64,000 nt of DNA from Actinomycetes bacterium (GCA_021791195.1 JAJYXB010000016.1:18223-82222), one strand, 5' to 3'. Numbered from the stretch's first letter, positions 19,970-30,867 are shown. A program made the numbers and translations. The notes: generated from the letters alone by a model not told the origin.

Positions 19970-20318
19970 GCGATCGGCATGCGCCAGTGTGATTCTAACC
20001 TAATCTTCGCCGCGGGACGAATCAGCCAAACCCTGGACGCGGCCATTTTTAGTTGACATTAATATGTAATGTGTCAGAAAAGGGCGCCTGATTGTTCCAT
20101 GAGCTGCCGGACAGGGGGAGCGAAGAAAACAGCGAAAGACTTTTTATATTGGCTTCCGGAAATGAAATTCCTTTAAAATTCTTGCAGTTTTAAACATAAG
20201 AATTACTTATGGATTTGGAGAAACTGAGAAGTTATATCCGGCGCCGCTTCCAGCGACCCCCGCGGGCGTCTTTGGCCGGCGGCAAAAAACCTGACGGCGG
20301 TAGTCGTATTTCCGCACG

Positions 20319-20455
20319 CCGGTGAGCGATTATTTCCTTCAAATACAGGCTTTTAAAGTGAATGGATGGCGCCCGCCGCCACCGCATGACCGGTTGATAA
20401 AAAGGCACAATCCCAGTTTTAGCCGCGCGTTCTCTGCCACCCCGGTGAGCGATTA
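20319..20455 (+). promoter_or_regulatory. Two copies of a 14-nt element (CCGGTGAGCGATTA) in the leader of the giant surface gene
   Basis: CCGGTGAGCGATTA at 20319-20332 and 20442-20455, each followed by TTCAAAT; 123-bp period. Confidence 0.35.
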
Positions 20456-20574
20456 AATTCAAATCCGACGAGAACGGTTTTATTTGTGAAACTATTTACA
20501 ACTAAATACCCCGGGGGTAAAATTAAACGCCATTTTTGATTACCCCCCAGTCAAAATATAGAAAGGGATAACGG

Positions 20575-23500
20575 GTGAAGGTCATACAGCATGAAATAAA
20601 GCGTGCGGTAAAACCCCCTCTAGGTTTCATTGCCCTCGGACTTGCTCTTGTTTTTCTGATCCTCTCTCACGGCAGCTCCGCCTTTGCGGCCACGACCATC
20701 GGTACTACGGGCGGCGGCTGTTCCACAATCGGCACGTGGAATCAGGCCACTTTGACCTGTACGCTGACTGGTGATGTTATCATCGCCAGCGGCAACGGCA
20801 TCAACATCAACGGCTCGGGGATCACGCTCGATGGCGCCGGGCACACGATTACCGGCAGCATGGCTTACACCACCGGAATCGCCATCAGTTCTTCGAACGT
20901 CACGTTAAAGAATCTGACTATCAACAATTTTATGTACGGCGCTTATGTGATGGCTGCCAGCGGCGCCGTCATCACCGGCGACACATTCTCCGGAAACGGC
21001 TATGGCGTTTACCTCTCGGTCGCAAACAGCGCCCGGGTGTACAACAATAATCTTCTGGGCAACACCACGCAGTTATATCAGTCCGGCGGCGCCGGCGATC
21101 TTTTCAGCCAGCCAGCTCCGTCGGGCGGCAACTTCTACAGCAATTACAACACCGCGGCGCAGGGATGCGTCGACGGCAACGGCGACGGCTATTGCGATGC
21201 CGCCTACAGCTTCACCGGCGGTTCGGATGCGCTGCCATGGACCACGCAGACCGGCTGGCAGGATACGACGCCGCCGGCGATAAGCAGCGTTCTCCCCACA
21301 GGCAACATCAACACCGGTTCGGCCACCATCAGCGTCAGCTATGCCGACGCGGGTTCGGGCGTCAACACATCCGCGGTCAGCGTTACACTTGACGGTTCGG
21401 CGCTCACAGGGTGCAATATCACTGCCGCCGGCGCCAGCTGCCCCGTTAGCGGGCTCGCCCTGGGGGCGCACACCATCGGCGGTTCGGTGGCGGACAAGAA
21501 GGGCAACACCAGCAGCATCAGCGGCAGTTTCAGTGTCGTGGACAATACGCCGCCGGCCATCACCAGCATCGCACCGACAGGCGCCATCAGCACAACTTCA
21601 CCGACCATCACGGCCAGCCTGGCGGACGACCTGACCGGCGTGAACACAGCGTCGGTTTCCGTTTCACTCGACGGCACCGCGGTGCCGGGTTGCACCGTGA
21701 CGGCGTCGAGCGTCAGCTGCGGCACGAGCGGCCTGGCAGCCGGAGCCCACAACGTTACGATCAGCGCCGCGGACGTTGCCGGCAACACCGGCAGCGCTTC
21801 CGCTTCATTTAATATAGACACGACCGCGCCGGTGGTCAGCAACGTGCAACCGTCCGGAACCATCAATGCCGCTACCGCCACCGTCAGCGCCTCTTATGTT
21901 GATTCAGGCGCCGGCATCAACGCCGGCAGTGTCAGCGTCAGCCTGGACGGATCTTCGCTGGTCTGCAGCGTGACAGCATCCGGCGTTTCATGTCCGGTCA
22001 GCGGCCTGGCTGTCGGCGCACACACTATTAGTGGATCGGTGGCCGACAGCGCCGGCAACGTCAGCGCCATCAGCGGCAGCTTCACTGTCGCGGACGCCGC
22101 GCCGCCCGCCGTGGTCTATAACGGACCGAGCGGCTGGGTCAATAGCGCCAGCCCGACAATCACCGCCAGCTATACGGACGCCGCGCCTTCCAGCGGCGTG
22201 AACACCGCCAGCGCCAGCCTGAGCCTGAACGGCTCGGCGGCGATTGCATGCACGGCCCTGGCGGGCTCGATCAGCTGCCCGACCAGCGGACTGGCGGATG
22301 GTCACTACTCGGCCACCGTCACCATTAATGACAACAGCGGCAACGCCGGTTCATCCACCGGGTCGTTCGACATCGATACGGTCAGCCCGGCGGTGACAGG
22401 TCTGGCGCCCAGCGGCACTCTCGGGGTGATGTCCGCCACGATCAGCGCCAGCTACAGTGACGCCGCCAGCGGCATCAATGCCTCTTCGGCGTCGGTGACG
22501 ATGGACGGGAACCCAGTTTCGGGATGCAGCGTCTCCGCCACCGGCGTCAGCTGCAATGTCGCCGGCCTGACCAACGGAACGCACAACTATACCGCCAGCG
22601 TCAATGACCTGGCCGGCAACACCGGCACGGCCAGCGGCTCTTTCACGGTCGCCCTGGCCGATACCACGCCGCCAGTGGTAACCAGCGTCCAGCCATCCGG
22701 CACTATATATACGTCCGCTCCGACCATCAGCGCGAGCTATTCCGACACCGGCTCCGGCGTCAACACCGGCTCCGGCGTCAACACCGGCTCCGGCGTCAAC
22801 ACCGGCTCCGTGTCGGTGACGCTCAACGGCACGGCGCTGACCGGCTGTCAGGTGAGCACCACTGGCGTCAATTGCAACGTTTCCGGCCTGGCGGACGGGA
22901 CGTACAATGTGGTTGTCAGTGTGATGGACAACTCCAATAACACTGGCACGGCATCGTCGACCTTCACGGTGACGACCGTCCAGACCATCGGCACGAAGAA
23001 CATCACCAACAATGCCACCGGCGGCGACTGCGCATCTTTCGCCAGCTGGGACAATACCGCCAGGAAATGTACCCTCAACACGGACCTGGTGGTACAGAGC
23101 GGCAAGAATGGCATCAACATCGCCAGCGACGGCATCACCCTCGACGGCAACGGCCATACGATCACCGGCGGCATGGGATACACGACCGGTGTTTCCATCA
23201 TGCTTCATAGCAACGCCACTGTCGAGAACCTCAACATCAGTTCTTTCGAATATGGTATCTACACGATGTCGTCCTCGGGGGCGACGCTTGTGAAGGATAC
23301 GCTGAGCGGCAACCAGTACGGCATCTATCTGAGTGGCGGCAGCTCCAACAAGGTTTATAACAACAATTATCTGGGCAGCACGGTGGCGCAGCTTACCGCC
23401 TCCGGGAGCACCGGGAACATCTATTATCAGCCGGCTCCGGCAGGCGGCAGTTACTGGAGCAACTATTCGACGGTGGCACAGGGCTGCGTCGATGCCAATG

Positions 23501-26500
23501 GCGACAGCTTCTGCGATGCGGCCTATAACTTCAGTGGCGGCACCGATCCGCTGCCGTGGACGGTGCAGCTCAGCAGCAACGACACGACGCCGCCGATGGT
23601 CACCAATGTACAGCCGAGCGGTACGATCAACACTTCCACTGCCATCATCAGCGCCAGCTACAGCGACGCAGGCAGTGGCATCAAGGCCTCGACGGTCCTG
23701 GTCAGCCTGGATGGTACGACACTGACTTCGTGTACGGTGGCCGCCGACAGCGTCAGCTGCCCGGTTTCGGGTCTGACGCAGGGCACACACACTATCAGCG
23801 GTTCGGTCGCGGACAATTCGGGCAATACCTCGCCGATCGCGGGCAGTTTCGCCGTGGTGGATAACACACCGCCGGCGATCACGAATGTCCTGCCGTCCGG
23901 CGGCATCAACACTTCGTCCACGACCATCAGCGCGAGCGTCACCGATGATATCTCCGGGGTCAACGCTTCCTCAGTGAGCGTGCAGCTTGACGGCACACCG
24001 GTGTCCGGTTGCAGCCTGTCGGGATCCCAGCTCAGTTGCACGGTTTCCGGGCTGGCCCAGGGCAGTCACGCGCTGGTGATTGGCGCCAGCGATTACGCCG
24101 GCAACGCCGGTTCGTCCACGAGTTCGTTCATGGTCGACTCCACGGCGCCGACGGTCTCTGGCGTGCTCCCCGCCGGCACGATCACCACAGTCGCCGCGAC
24201 GATCAGCGCCGACTATTCTGATTCCGGCTCCGGCATCAACGCCACATCGGCAACATTAAAGCTCGACGGGACTACGCTGAATGGCTGCAGCGCCACTACG
24301 ACCGCGATCAGCTGTCCGGTCACCGGATTGGCCGTGGGACAGCATTCGATCAGCGGCACCGTGGCTGACAACGCCGGCAATGTCACTTCGATAAACGGCA
24401 ATTTCCTCGTCAACGATGCCGCCGCCCCGGCGATTACTTACACCGGCCCGAGCGGCTGGATCAATAACGCCAGCCCGGCCCTTACCGCGGCATACAATGA
24501 TGTGGCGCCTTCAAGCGGTGTCAACACGGCCAGCGCAACGCTCAGTCTGAACGGTGGTTCCGCCATGGCATGTACAGCAGTTGCCGGTAACATCAGCTGC
24601 CCCACCAGTCAGCTGGCGGATGGCAACTACAGCGCCGTTATCTCGCTGGCTGACAATGCCGGCAACGTCGGCACCGCCACCGGCACTTTCAGCATCGACA
24701 CCGGGGCGCCGGCGGTCAGCGGCCTGTCGCCCAGCGGCAGCATCACCACGACATACACCACGGTTTCCGCCAACTTTGCCGATGGCGGGTCCGGAGTAAA
24801 CAGCTCGACTGCTCAGGTGACCCTGGACGGCAACGCCGTCAGCGGCTGCACGGTGACGGCTTCGGGCGTCAGCTGCGCAATAACGGGTCTGACCGCAGGC
24901 GTGCATAACATCGTCGCGAGCGTCAATGACAATGCCGGCAATACCGGTACCGCTTCCGGCTCCTTCACTGTGGCGCTGGCCGATACCACGCCGCCCGTGA
25001 TTTCGAACCTGCAGCCGAGTGGCACGATTTATACGAATTCCACAACCGTCAGCGCCGACTTTACGGATAATTCCGGAGTCGACACTTCCTCTGTGGCCGT
25101 GACCCTTAACGGCAGCCCGGTCACAGGTTGCACCGTGACCGCCTCAAGCGTGAGTTGTCCGGTCAGCTCTCTGGCGGATGGCTCCTACAACGTTGCCGTC
25201 AACCTCAAGGACATCTACAACAATGCGGCTTCCGCCACGGGCTCGTTCACCGTGACGACGGTCCAGACCGTGGGCACCAAGTTCATCTACAACAATCTCA
25301 CTGGCGGGGATTGTCCCTCTATCGGCGTGTGGGACAACACGACCAAGACCTGCACGTTGCAGACAGACCTTGTCATCCTGCCGGGCAAGAACGGCATTGA
25401 AGTCTCGGGAGACGGCGTCACGCTTGACGGCGCCGGTCACACGATTACCGGCAGCCTTGGATACACGACCGGCATCGATGTCGTGATGCACAAGAATGAC
25501 ACCGTCAAGAACATCACCGTTAGTTCGTTCCAGTACGGGTTCAACCTGATGTCCTCAAACGGGATAATCATCACGGGCAATACGCTTAACGGGAACACCA
25601 CCGGCGTCAACCTTTCAGGCGGCACCGGTGATCAGATATACGAGAACAACTTCCTCAACAACATCACTCAGGCGACCGCATCGGGTACTGGAAACGTCTT
25701 CAACCTTCCGGCGCCGGCCGGCGGCAACTACTGGAGTAATTTCAACACCGCGGCGCAGGGTTGCGTTGACAATAATGCCGACGGCTTCTGCGACACGGGT
25801 TACACATTCACCGGCGGCGTTGACAATATGCCGCGTACCGGTGCCTATGTGGGCAGCGGCTCCGCGCCTGACACGACCGCGCCGACGGTGACCAACATCC
25901 AGCCGGCCGGCACGGTCGGCACTTCCAGCGTCACCATCAGCGCGGATTATGCGGACAACGTCGGCGGCTCCGGGATCAAGGCCGCGTCGGCAGTCGTTTA
26001 TCTCGATGGCAGCATCCTTAGCGGGTGCACCGCCACCACAAGCAACGTGAGCTGTCCCGTCACGGGATTAGCAGGAACCAGCCATACAATCAACGTGTAT
26101 GTTTCCGATAATACCGGCAACGTGGGCACCGGCAGCGCGTCCTTCACCGTCACGCTCGATACGGTTCCGCCGGTCGTCAGCAACATCACGCCTGCCGGCT
26201 GGATCGCGTCAGCGAGCCCGGTCGTCAACGCCAACTTCGCTGACAGTGGCTCCGGCGTCAATGCTGCCTCGTCTGTCGTGTATCTCGACGGCATGACGGT
26301 GTCCGGATGCACGGCTACCGTAACCGGTGTCAGCTGCCCGGTCACGGCCCTTGCTGATGGCAGCCATACGTTAACGGTCTCTGTCGCCGACAACGCCGGC
26401 AATACCGGCTCCGGCACTGGCTCCTTCTCGGTGGACACCACGGCGCCGGCTGTGACAAACATCCAGCCTAGCGGTGCGATCAGCACTAACTCGGCTACTA

Positions 26501-28770
26501 TAAGTGCGTATCTGAATGACGCCGGCTCAGGCCTGAACGCCTCTACTGTCACGGTCCAGATGGACAGTGCCACTCTTGCCGGTTGTACGGTAAACGCGGG
26601 CACGGTCAGCTGTCCGGTCACCGGACTGGCCAATGGTTCACATGCCATCGCAATAAGTGCAGACGACAATGCCGGCAATCACGGCAGCGCTAGCGCTTCC
26701 TTCATGGTAGCGGTCGACTCGACGCCGCCGGTGATCAGCGGGCTGGCTCCAACCGGCTGGATCAATACGGCCAGCACGACCATTACGGGCAGCTACTCCG
26801 ATTCTGGCTCGGGCATAGACGCAGCCAGTGCGTCGGTCTATCTTGATAGCGGTACGCTGTCCGGCTGCACCGCGACGGCCAGCAGCATCAGCTGTCCTGC
26901 CAGCGGCCTGGCAAACGGACTGCATAACTATACGGTCAGCGTCAGGGACTTGGCTGGCAATCTTGCTACCTCCACCGGGTCATTCTCGGTTGATTTGACT
27001 GCACCGACCCTGATCAATCTCTCGCCGAGCGGCGCGATCAACGCCACCGCGGCAACGATCAGCGCCACATATTCCGATGGCTCCGGCTCCGGCATCGATA
27101 CCGCCTCGGTCAGGGTCTATCTCGATGGCAATGTCGAAAACAACTGCACCGCTGGCCAGTCAACTGTCAGCTGCCCGACTACCGGCCTGGCCCAGGGAGC
27201 TCACACCTTTAGTGTGAGCGTCAAGGACCTGGCCGGCAACACCGGCGCGGCCTCGGGTTCCTTTACGGTGGACAGCGTTGCGCCGGCGGTAAGCGGCATC
27301 GCGCCCACCGGCACGCTAAGCAGCGCCTCCGTGACGGTCTACGCCAACTACACCGATAGCGGCTCCGGCATCAACTCCGCTTCTGCGGCAGTGACTCTGG
27401 ACGGCGCGGCCCTAAGCGGCTGCACCGCCACGGCCACATCCATCAGCTGCCCGGTCACGGGCCTGGCCGACGGCTCCCACACCATCACGGTGAGCGTCGC
27501 CGACAACGCCGGCAACACCGGCACCGGCACCGGGTCCTTTACGGTCAGCTCCGACACCACGCCGCCGGCGTTGAGCAATCTGGCGCCCAGCGGCCTGATC
27601 AGCACAACCAGCACGACCATCACCGCCGACTACGCTGACTCCGGCTCCGGCATCAACTCAGCCACCGCCCAGGTCTACCTAGACAGCGGTGCCGTAAGCG
27701 GCTGCACCGCCACGGTCACATCCATCAGCTGCCCGGTCGCGGGCCTGGCTCAGGGCGCCCATAACTACACCGTCAGCGTCGCCGACAACGCCGGCAACAC
27801 CGGCGCGGCCTCGGGTTCCTTTACGGTGGACAGCGTTGCGCCGGCGGTAAGCGGCATCGCGCCCACCGGCACGCTAAGCAGCGCCTCCGTGACGGTCTAC
27901 GCCAACTACACCGATAGCGGCTCCGGCATCAACTCCGCTTCTGCGGCAGTGACTCTGGACGGCGCGGCCCTAAGCGGCTGCACCGCCACGGCCACATCCA
28001 TCAGCTGCCCGGTCACGGGCCTGGCCGACGGCTCCCACACCATCACGGTGAGCGTCGCCGACAACGCCGGCAACACCGGCACCGGCACCGGGTCCTTTAC
28101 GGTGGTGAGTGCGGATACGACGCCACCTTCGATTACCTCGATCGAGCCCACGGGCACGATCACGACTGACTCGGCGACGGTGCAGGTCTACTACGCCGAG
28201 ACCGGTTCGGGAATCAACAGCGCGGCTTCGTATGTCTATCTCGACAGTGTGCCCATGACTGGCTGCACATACACGTCAACTGTGGTCAATTGCCCGATCA
28301 CCGGCCTGCTGCAGGGCTCGCACACGATCACCGGCAGGATCTACGACAACGCTGGCAACTACGCGGACATCGCCAGCACCAGCTTCACGGTGAACGTTAG
28401 CAACAAGCCGGACCTGGTTCTGCAGGTCAACGGCACTGCACAGCTTTCCGGCACGCAGCTGCAGATCCCGATGCGGGTTCACAACGCTGGCAGCAAGACG
28501 GCTTATACCGTCAGACTGACCGCTGATACCAATAGCGACGGAGTTACATACACTAAACCCGGCCTGCCGTACAGCGTAGCTTCCAAGATAAGCTCTGGCA
28601 GCAACAGCAACACCTTCACGCTGACATACGACGTGCCGGCTGGCATCACCAGCTTCTTTACATACTGTACTGGCACGGCATCGAATTCGTCGGAAGGTGG
28701 TGGCACTACATTCAACTACAGCTACTGGTTGCAGATCAGCGGCTATGGTTCCGGAGGCGGCGATAACTGA
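20575..28770 (+). CDS. Giant secreted surface protein: three right-handed beta-helix (NosD-like) modules plus many Cys-containing Ig-like repeats
   Basis: GTG start, signal peptide (FIALGLALVFLILSHGSSAFA); recurring TPPAxTNxxPSGxIxTxSxTISAxYxDxGSGI...GCTxxxxxxSCPVxGLxxGxHxxxxSVxDNAGNxGxxxGSFTV; recurring DGxGHTITGxxxYTTG...QGCVDxNxDxxCDxxY. Confidence 0.85.
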   Translation: MKVIQHEIKRAVKPPLGFIALGLALVFLILSHGSSAFAATTIGTTGGGCSTIGTWNQATLTCTLTGDVIIASGNGININGSGITLDGAGHTITGSMAYTTGIAISSSNVTLKNLTINNFMYGAYVMAASGAVITGDTFSGNGYGVYLSVANSARVYNNNLLGNTTQLYQSGGAGDLFSQPAPSGGNFYSNYNTAAQGCVDGNGDGYCDAAYSFTGGSDALPWTTQTGWQDTTPPAISSVLPTGNINTGSATISVSYADAGSGVNTSAVSVTLDGSALTGCNITAAGASCPVSGLALGAHTIGGSVADKKGNTSSISGSFSVVDNTPPAITSIAPTGAISTTSPTITASLADDLTGVNTASVSVSLDGTAVPGCTVTASSVSCGTSGLAAGAHNVTISAADVAGNTGSASASFNIDTTAPVVSNVQPSGTINAATATVSASYVDSGAGINAGSVSVSLDGSSLVCSVTASGVSCPVSGLAVGAHTISGSVADSAGNVSAISGSFTVADAAPPAVVYNGPSGWVNSASPTITASYTDAAPSSGVNTASASLSLNGSAAIACTALAGSISCPTSGLADGHYSATVTINDNSGNAGSSTGSFDIDTVSPAVTGLAPSGTLGVMSATISASYSDAASGINASSASVTMDGNPVSGCSVSATGVSCNVAGLTNGTHNYTASVNDLAGNTGTASGSFTVALADTTPPVVTSVQPSGTIYTSAPTISASYSDTGSGVNTGSGVNTGSGVNTGSVSVTLNGTALTGCQVSTTGVNCNVSGLADGTYNVVVSVMDNSNNTGTASSTFTVTTVQTIGTKNITNNATGGDCASFASWDNTARKCTLNTDLVVQSGKNGINIASDGITLDGNGHTITGGMGYTTGVSIMLHSNATVENLNISSFEYGIYTMSSSGATLVKDTLSGNQYGIYLSGGSSNKVYNNNYLGSTVAQLTASGSTGNIYYQPAPAGGSYWSNYSTVAQGCVDANGDSFCDAAYNFSGGTDPLPWTVQLSSNDTTPPMVTNVQPSGTINTSTAIISASYSDAGSGIKASTVLVSLDGTTLTSCTVAADSVSCPVSGLTQGTHTISGSVADNSGNTSPIAGSFAVVDNTPPAITNVLPSGGINTSSTTISASVTDDISGVNASSVSVQLDGTPVSGCSLSGSQLSCTVSGLAQGSHALVIGASDYAGNAGSSTSSFMVDSTAPTVSGVLPAGTITTVAATISADYSDSGSGINATSATLKLDGTTLNGCSATTTAISCPVTGLAVGQHSISGTVADNAGNVTSINGNFLVNDAAAPAITYTGPSGWINNASPALTAAYNDVAPSSGVNTASATLSLNGGSAMACTAVAGNISCPTSQLADGNYSAVISLADNAGNVGTATGTFSIDTGAPAVSGLSPSGSITTTYTTVSANFADGGSGVNSSTAQVTLDGNAVSGCTVTASGVSCAITGLTAGVHNIVASVNDNAGNTGTASGSFTVALADTTPPVISNLQPSGTIYTNSTTVSADFTDNSGVDTSSVAVTLNGSPVTGCTVTASSVSCPVSSLADGSYNVAVNLKDIYNNAASATGSFTVTTVQTVGTKFIYNNLTGGDCPSIGVWDNTTKTCTLQTDLVILPGKNGIEVSGDGVTLDGAGHTITGSLGYTTGIDVVMHKNDTVKNITVSSFQYGFNLMSSNGIIITGNTLNGNTTGVNLSGGTGDQIYENNFLNNITQATASGTGNVFNLPAPAGGNYWSNFNTAAQGCVDNNADGFCDTGYTFTGGVDNMPRTGAYVGSGSAPDTTAPTVTNIQPAGTVGTSSVTISADYADNVGGSGIKAASAVVYLDGSILSGCTATTSNVSCPVTGLAGTSHTINVYVSDNTGNVGTGSASFTVTLDTVPPVVSNITPAGWIASASPVVNANFADSGSGVNAASSVVYLDGMTVSGCTATVTGVSCPVTALADGSHTLTVSVADNAGNTGSGTGSFSVDTTAPAVTNIQPSGAISTNSATISAYLNDAGSGLNASTVTVQMDSATLAGCTVNAGTVSCPVTGLANGSHAIAISADDNAGNHGSASASFMVAVDSTPPVISGLAPTGWINTASTTITGSYSDSGSGIDAASASVYLDSGTLSGCTATASSISCPASGLANGLHNYTVSVRDLAGNLATSTGSFSVDLTAPTLINLSPSGAINATAATISATYSDGSGSGIDTASVRVYLDGNVENNCTAGQSTVSCPTTGLAQGAHTFSVSVKDLAGNTGAASGSFTVDSVAPAVSGIAPTGTLSSASVTVYANYTDSGSGINSASAAVTLDGAALSGCTATATSISCPVTGLADGSHTITVSVADNAGNTGTGTGSFTVSSDTTPPALSNLAPSGLISTTSTTITADYADSGSGINSATAQVYLDSGAVSGCTATVTSISCPVAGLAQGAHNYTVSVADNAGNTGAASGSFTVDSVAPAVSGIAPTGTLSSASVTVYANYTDSGSGINSASAAVTLDGAALSGCTATATSISCPVTGLADGSHTITVSVADNAGNTGTGTGSFTVVSADTTPPSITSIEPTGTITTDSATVQVYYAETGSGINSAASYVYLDSVPMTGCTYTSTVVNCPITGLLQGSHTITGRIYDNAGNYADIASTSFTVNVSNKPDLVLQVNGTAQLSGTQLQIPMRVHNAGSKTAYTVRLTADTNSDGVTYTKPGLPYSVASKISSGSNSNTFTLTYDVPAGITSFFTYCTGTASNSSEGGGTTFNYSYWLQISGYGSGGGDN
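22747..22809 (+). repeat. 18-bp perfect tandem repeat, 3.5 units, inside the giant ORF
   Basis: (ACCGGCTCCGGCGTCAAC)x3 + ACCGGCTCC, encoding repeated GSGVNT. Confidence 0.9.
27232..27545 (+). repeat. Copy 1 of an identical ~314-bp direct repeat inside the giant ORF
   Basis: Sequence from GCCGGCAACACCGGCGCGGCC to GGGTCCTTTACGGT recurs at +558 bp with no difference that I could see. Confidence 0.88.
27790..28103 (+). repeat. Copy 2 of the identical ~314-bp direct repeat
   Basis: See 27232-27545; the two identical antisense ORF tails at 27348.. and 27906.. in the supplied track confirm identity. Confidence 0.88.
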
Positions 28771-28821
28771 CCGACCGGTGGTTTAAGAGAAGCGTGATCA
28801 GATAAAACCGCGGCATAGGCG

Positions 28822-28849
28822 AAGGCCGCGCCTTTCGGGGCGCGGCCTT
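28822..28849 (+). terminator. Hairpin after the giant surface gene
   Basis: AAGGCCGCGCC-tttcg-GGGCGCGGCCTT, followed by GGTTGTTTGG. Confidence 0.65.
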
Positions 28850-28868
28850 GGTTGTTTGGTCGAGCAGC

Positions 28869-28906
28869 AAATCCGGCCGGGGGGACAGGCCCGGCCGGAT
28901 TTTTTA
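28869..28906. terminator. GC-rich hairpin between the convergent surface gene and selB
   Basis: AAATCCGGCCGGgggggacaggCCCGGCCGGATTTTTT. Confidence 0.65.
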
Positions 28907-30853
28907 TCCGGGTTTACGCCTGGCTTTCTTGCGCAGCACCCGGTGGTCCTCCAGTCGCATCGTCAGTCCCGTGCGGTCAAAATATTCCAGCAGCGCCTGC
29001 GCAAACCGGCGGCTGACGCCGATGAGGTCGCGAAACTCCGCCAGGGTTATCCGGCCGCTGGCCTGGCAGCCATCAGTAACGATCTGACGGGCCCGGGTGA
29101 TCGCTTCAGTGGAAAAATACAGGTCTGGCTTGACCTTGACCACGGCGCCTTTTTCTTCCAGCAGACCCAGGGCAAGCTTTGCATCCTGCGCGCCGGCTCG
29201 CGCATCCGCCACCATATCGGTTACCGAGGGAGGCGCCAGTCCGGCCTCCGCGATTCTGGTTTCAAACTCGCGCAACAGCTGCTGCTGCGTCTCCGAGAGC
29301 CTGGCTTCGGCTGACGGCAGAAAATATCTTTGCTTGCTCAAGGCCGCCAGCTTGTTCCGCACCAGCGATGCCATCACCGCTCCTAAAGCCGGGGATACAG
29401 GGGGCACGTTCAGGCTCCTGGCGATTTCTTCCAGGGGCACACCGGGCTCGGCCGGGTTTTCCTGCTGCCGCCGCGCCAGCGTGTCCAGAATCTCTTGCTC
29501 GTTCGCGGCGAGCGCATCGGGTGAAAAGAACACATCCCCCCCTGAGCCCGCGCGTTTCGCCGCGACCGCGGAGTCGCGCAGGGCAGCTTCAAGCGATTCG
29601 GCGGCAAGATGGCTGCGAGTTTGCAGTTCTTCACCGGTCATGCCGCCCGCTCCCGCCTCGCGCAGCAGCAGCGACACGACCCCGGCTGGATCGCCATCTT
29701 CCAGCACGGTCAGCCGCCGGACGAATTCATCGCCCCGGCCGTGCTTGCGCGGCGCCGGATCGATGACTACCCCTCCGCCGATAGTGGTGACCGGGCTCAG
29801 CGACCTGAGAATGAAGCGGTCGCCCGGGGCCGGCACGATCTTCGTCTTCAGCCGCACCTGCGCATAGCAGTCTTCACCGGGCCGCAGCCGGTCCCGGTCG
29901 GCAAACATCAGCTTGGCGGTCGCGTCGGCCGTGCCATGATGGAAGCGCGTCTGGGCGCCATACTTCAGCACCGGCGCCGTATCGATGAGGCTGATGTGCG
30001 CGTCCACCATATAGCTGGGTTCGACTGCCGCGCCGGCAACCACCATCTGGCCGCGGTGCAAGCGCTGCCTGTCGATGCCGGAAAGATTGACCGCTACACG
30101 GTAGCCGGCATCGGCGCACTTGACATCGCGGTCGTGAATCTGTACCGAGCGGGCGCGCGCCGGCAGGTCCTCCGGCAGCACCCGCACCGTCTCATCCGCG
30201 CAGACGCGGCCCGACCACAGGGTGCCGGTGATCACCGTGCCGATGCCCTTGAGCGTGAAGACGCGGTCGACAGGCAGGCGCGCCGCTGCCGCCACGCGGT
30301 GTACGGCCGCCGCCTTCGCCGCCGCATCCTCCAGCGCTCCCAGCAGCAGGGGAAGTCCTTCGCCGGTCTTGGAGCTTATCGGGATCACCGGCGCATCCGC
30401 ATAAGGCGTCTCCGACAGGAAATCCTCCACGTCGGTCTGCACCAGCTCCGCCATCTCCGCGTCGACAATATCGGTCTTGGTGATGGCGATCACCCCCTGG
30501 GGGATCTGCAGCAGCCTGATGATGGCCATATGCTCGCGCGTCTGCGGCATGACGCCGTCATCGGCGGCCACTACCAGCAGGAAGATATCGATACCGCTGG
30601 CGCCGGCGACCATGTTGCGTACGAATTTCTCGTGGCCGGGCACGTCGACGACGCTCATCGTGGTGCCGGAGGGAAGCTCAAGCTCGGCGTAGCCCAGCTC
30701 AATGGAGATGCCACGCTGCTTCTCTTCCTGCAGCCGGTCGGTGTCGGTGCCGGTGAGCGCCTTGATCAGGGCGGTCTTGCCGTGGTCGATGTGGCCGGCG
30801 GTGCCAAGTACCAGGTGCCGGGCGGGCGGACTGACTGGTATGGTTTCCATCAC
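28904..30853 (-). CDS. selB: Selenocysteine-specific translation elongation factor
   Basis: [63 protein letters not shown]; adjacent to selA. Confidence 0.95.
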   Translation of the reverse strand: MMETIPVSPPARHLVLGTAGHIDHGKTALIKALTGTDTDRLQEEKQRGISIELGYAELELPSGTTMSVVDVPGHEKFVRNMVAGASGIDIFLLVVAADDGVMPQTREHMAIIRLLQIPQGVIAITKTDIVDAEMAELVQTDVEDFLSETPYADAPVIPISSKTGEGLPLLLGALEDAAAKAAAVHRVAAAARLPVDRVFTLKGIGTVITGTLWSGRVCADETVRVLPEDLPARARSVQIHDRDVKCADAGYRVAVNLSGIDRQRLHRGQMVVAGAAVEPSYMVDAHISLIDTAPVLKYGAQTRFHHGTADATAKLMFADRDRLRPGEDCYAQVRLKTKIVPAPGDRFILRSLSPVTTIGGGVVIDPAPRKHGRGDEFVRRLTVLEDGDPAGVVSLLLREAGAGGMTGEELQTRSHLAAESLEAALRDSAVAAKRAGSGGDVFFSPDALAANEQEILDTLARRQQENPAEPGVPLEEIARSLNVPPVSPALGAVMASLVRNKLAALSKQRYFLPSAEARLSETQQQLLREFETRIAEAGLAPPSVTDMVADARAGAQDAKLALGLLEEKGAVVKVKPDLYFSTEAITRARQIVTDGCQASGRITLAEFRDLIGVSRRFAQALLEYFDRTGLTMRLEDHRVLRKKARRKPG

Positions 30854-30867
30854 GGAGAAGATTCCTG

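Noticed and set aside
20232-20462. 76-aa minus-strand ORF over the duplicated leader element
   Set aside because: Its repeated IAHR motif is simply the translated duplicate; no RBS or homology
20220-20560. c-di-GMP-I, glycine or cobalamin riboswitch upstream of the surface gene
   Set aside because: Could not match the conserved cores by eye; kept as an unidentified tandem element
22351-23790. 479-aa and other minus-strand ORFs inside the giant surface gene
   Set aside because: Mirror ORFs produced by repetitive, biased codons of the plus-strand gene; no RBS or domain
21250-28400. CRISPR-like repeats in the giant gene
   Set aside because: Repeats are coding Ig-like modules with constant reading frame and no spacer structure
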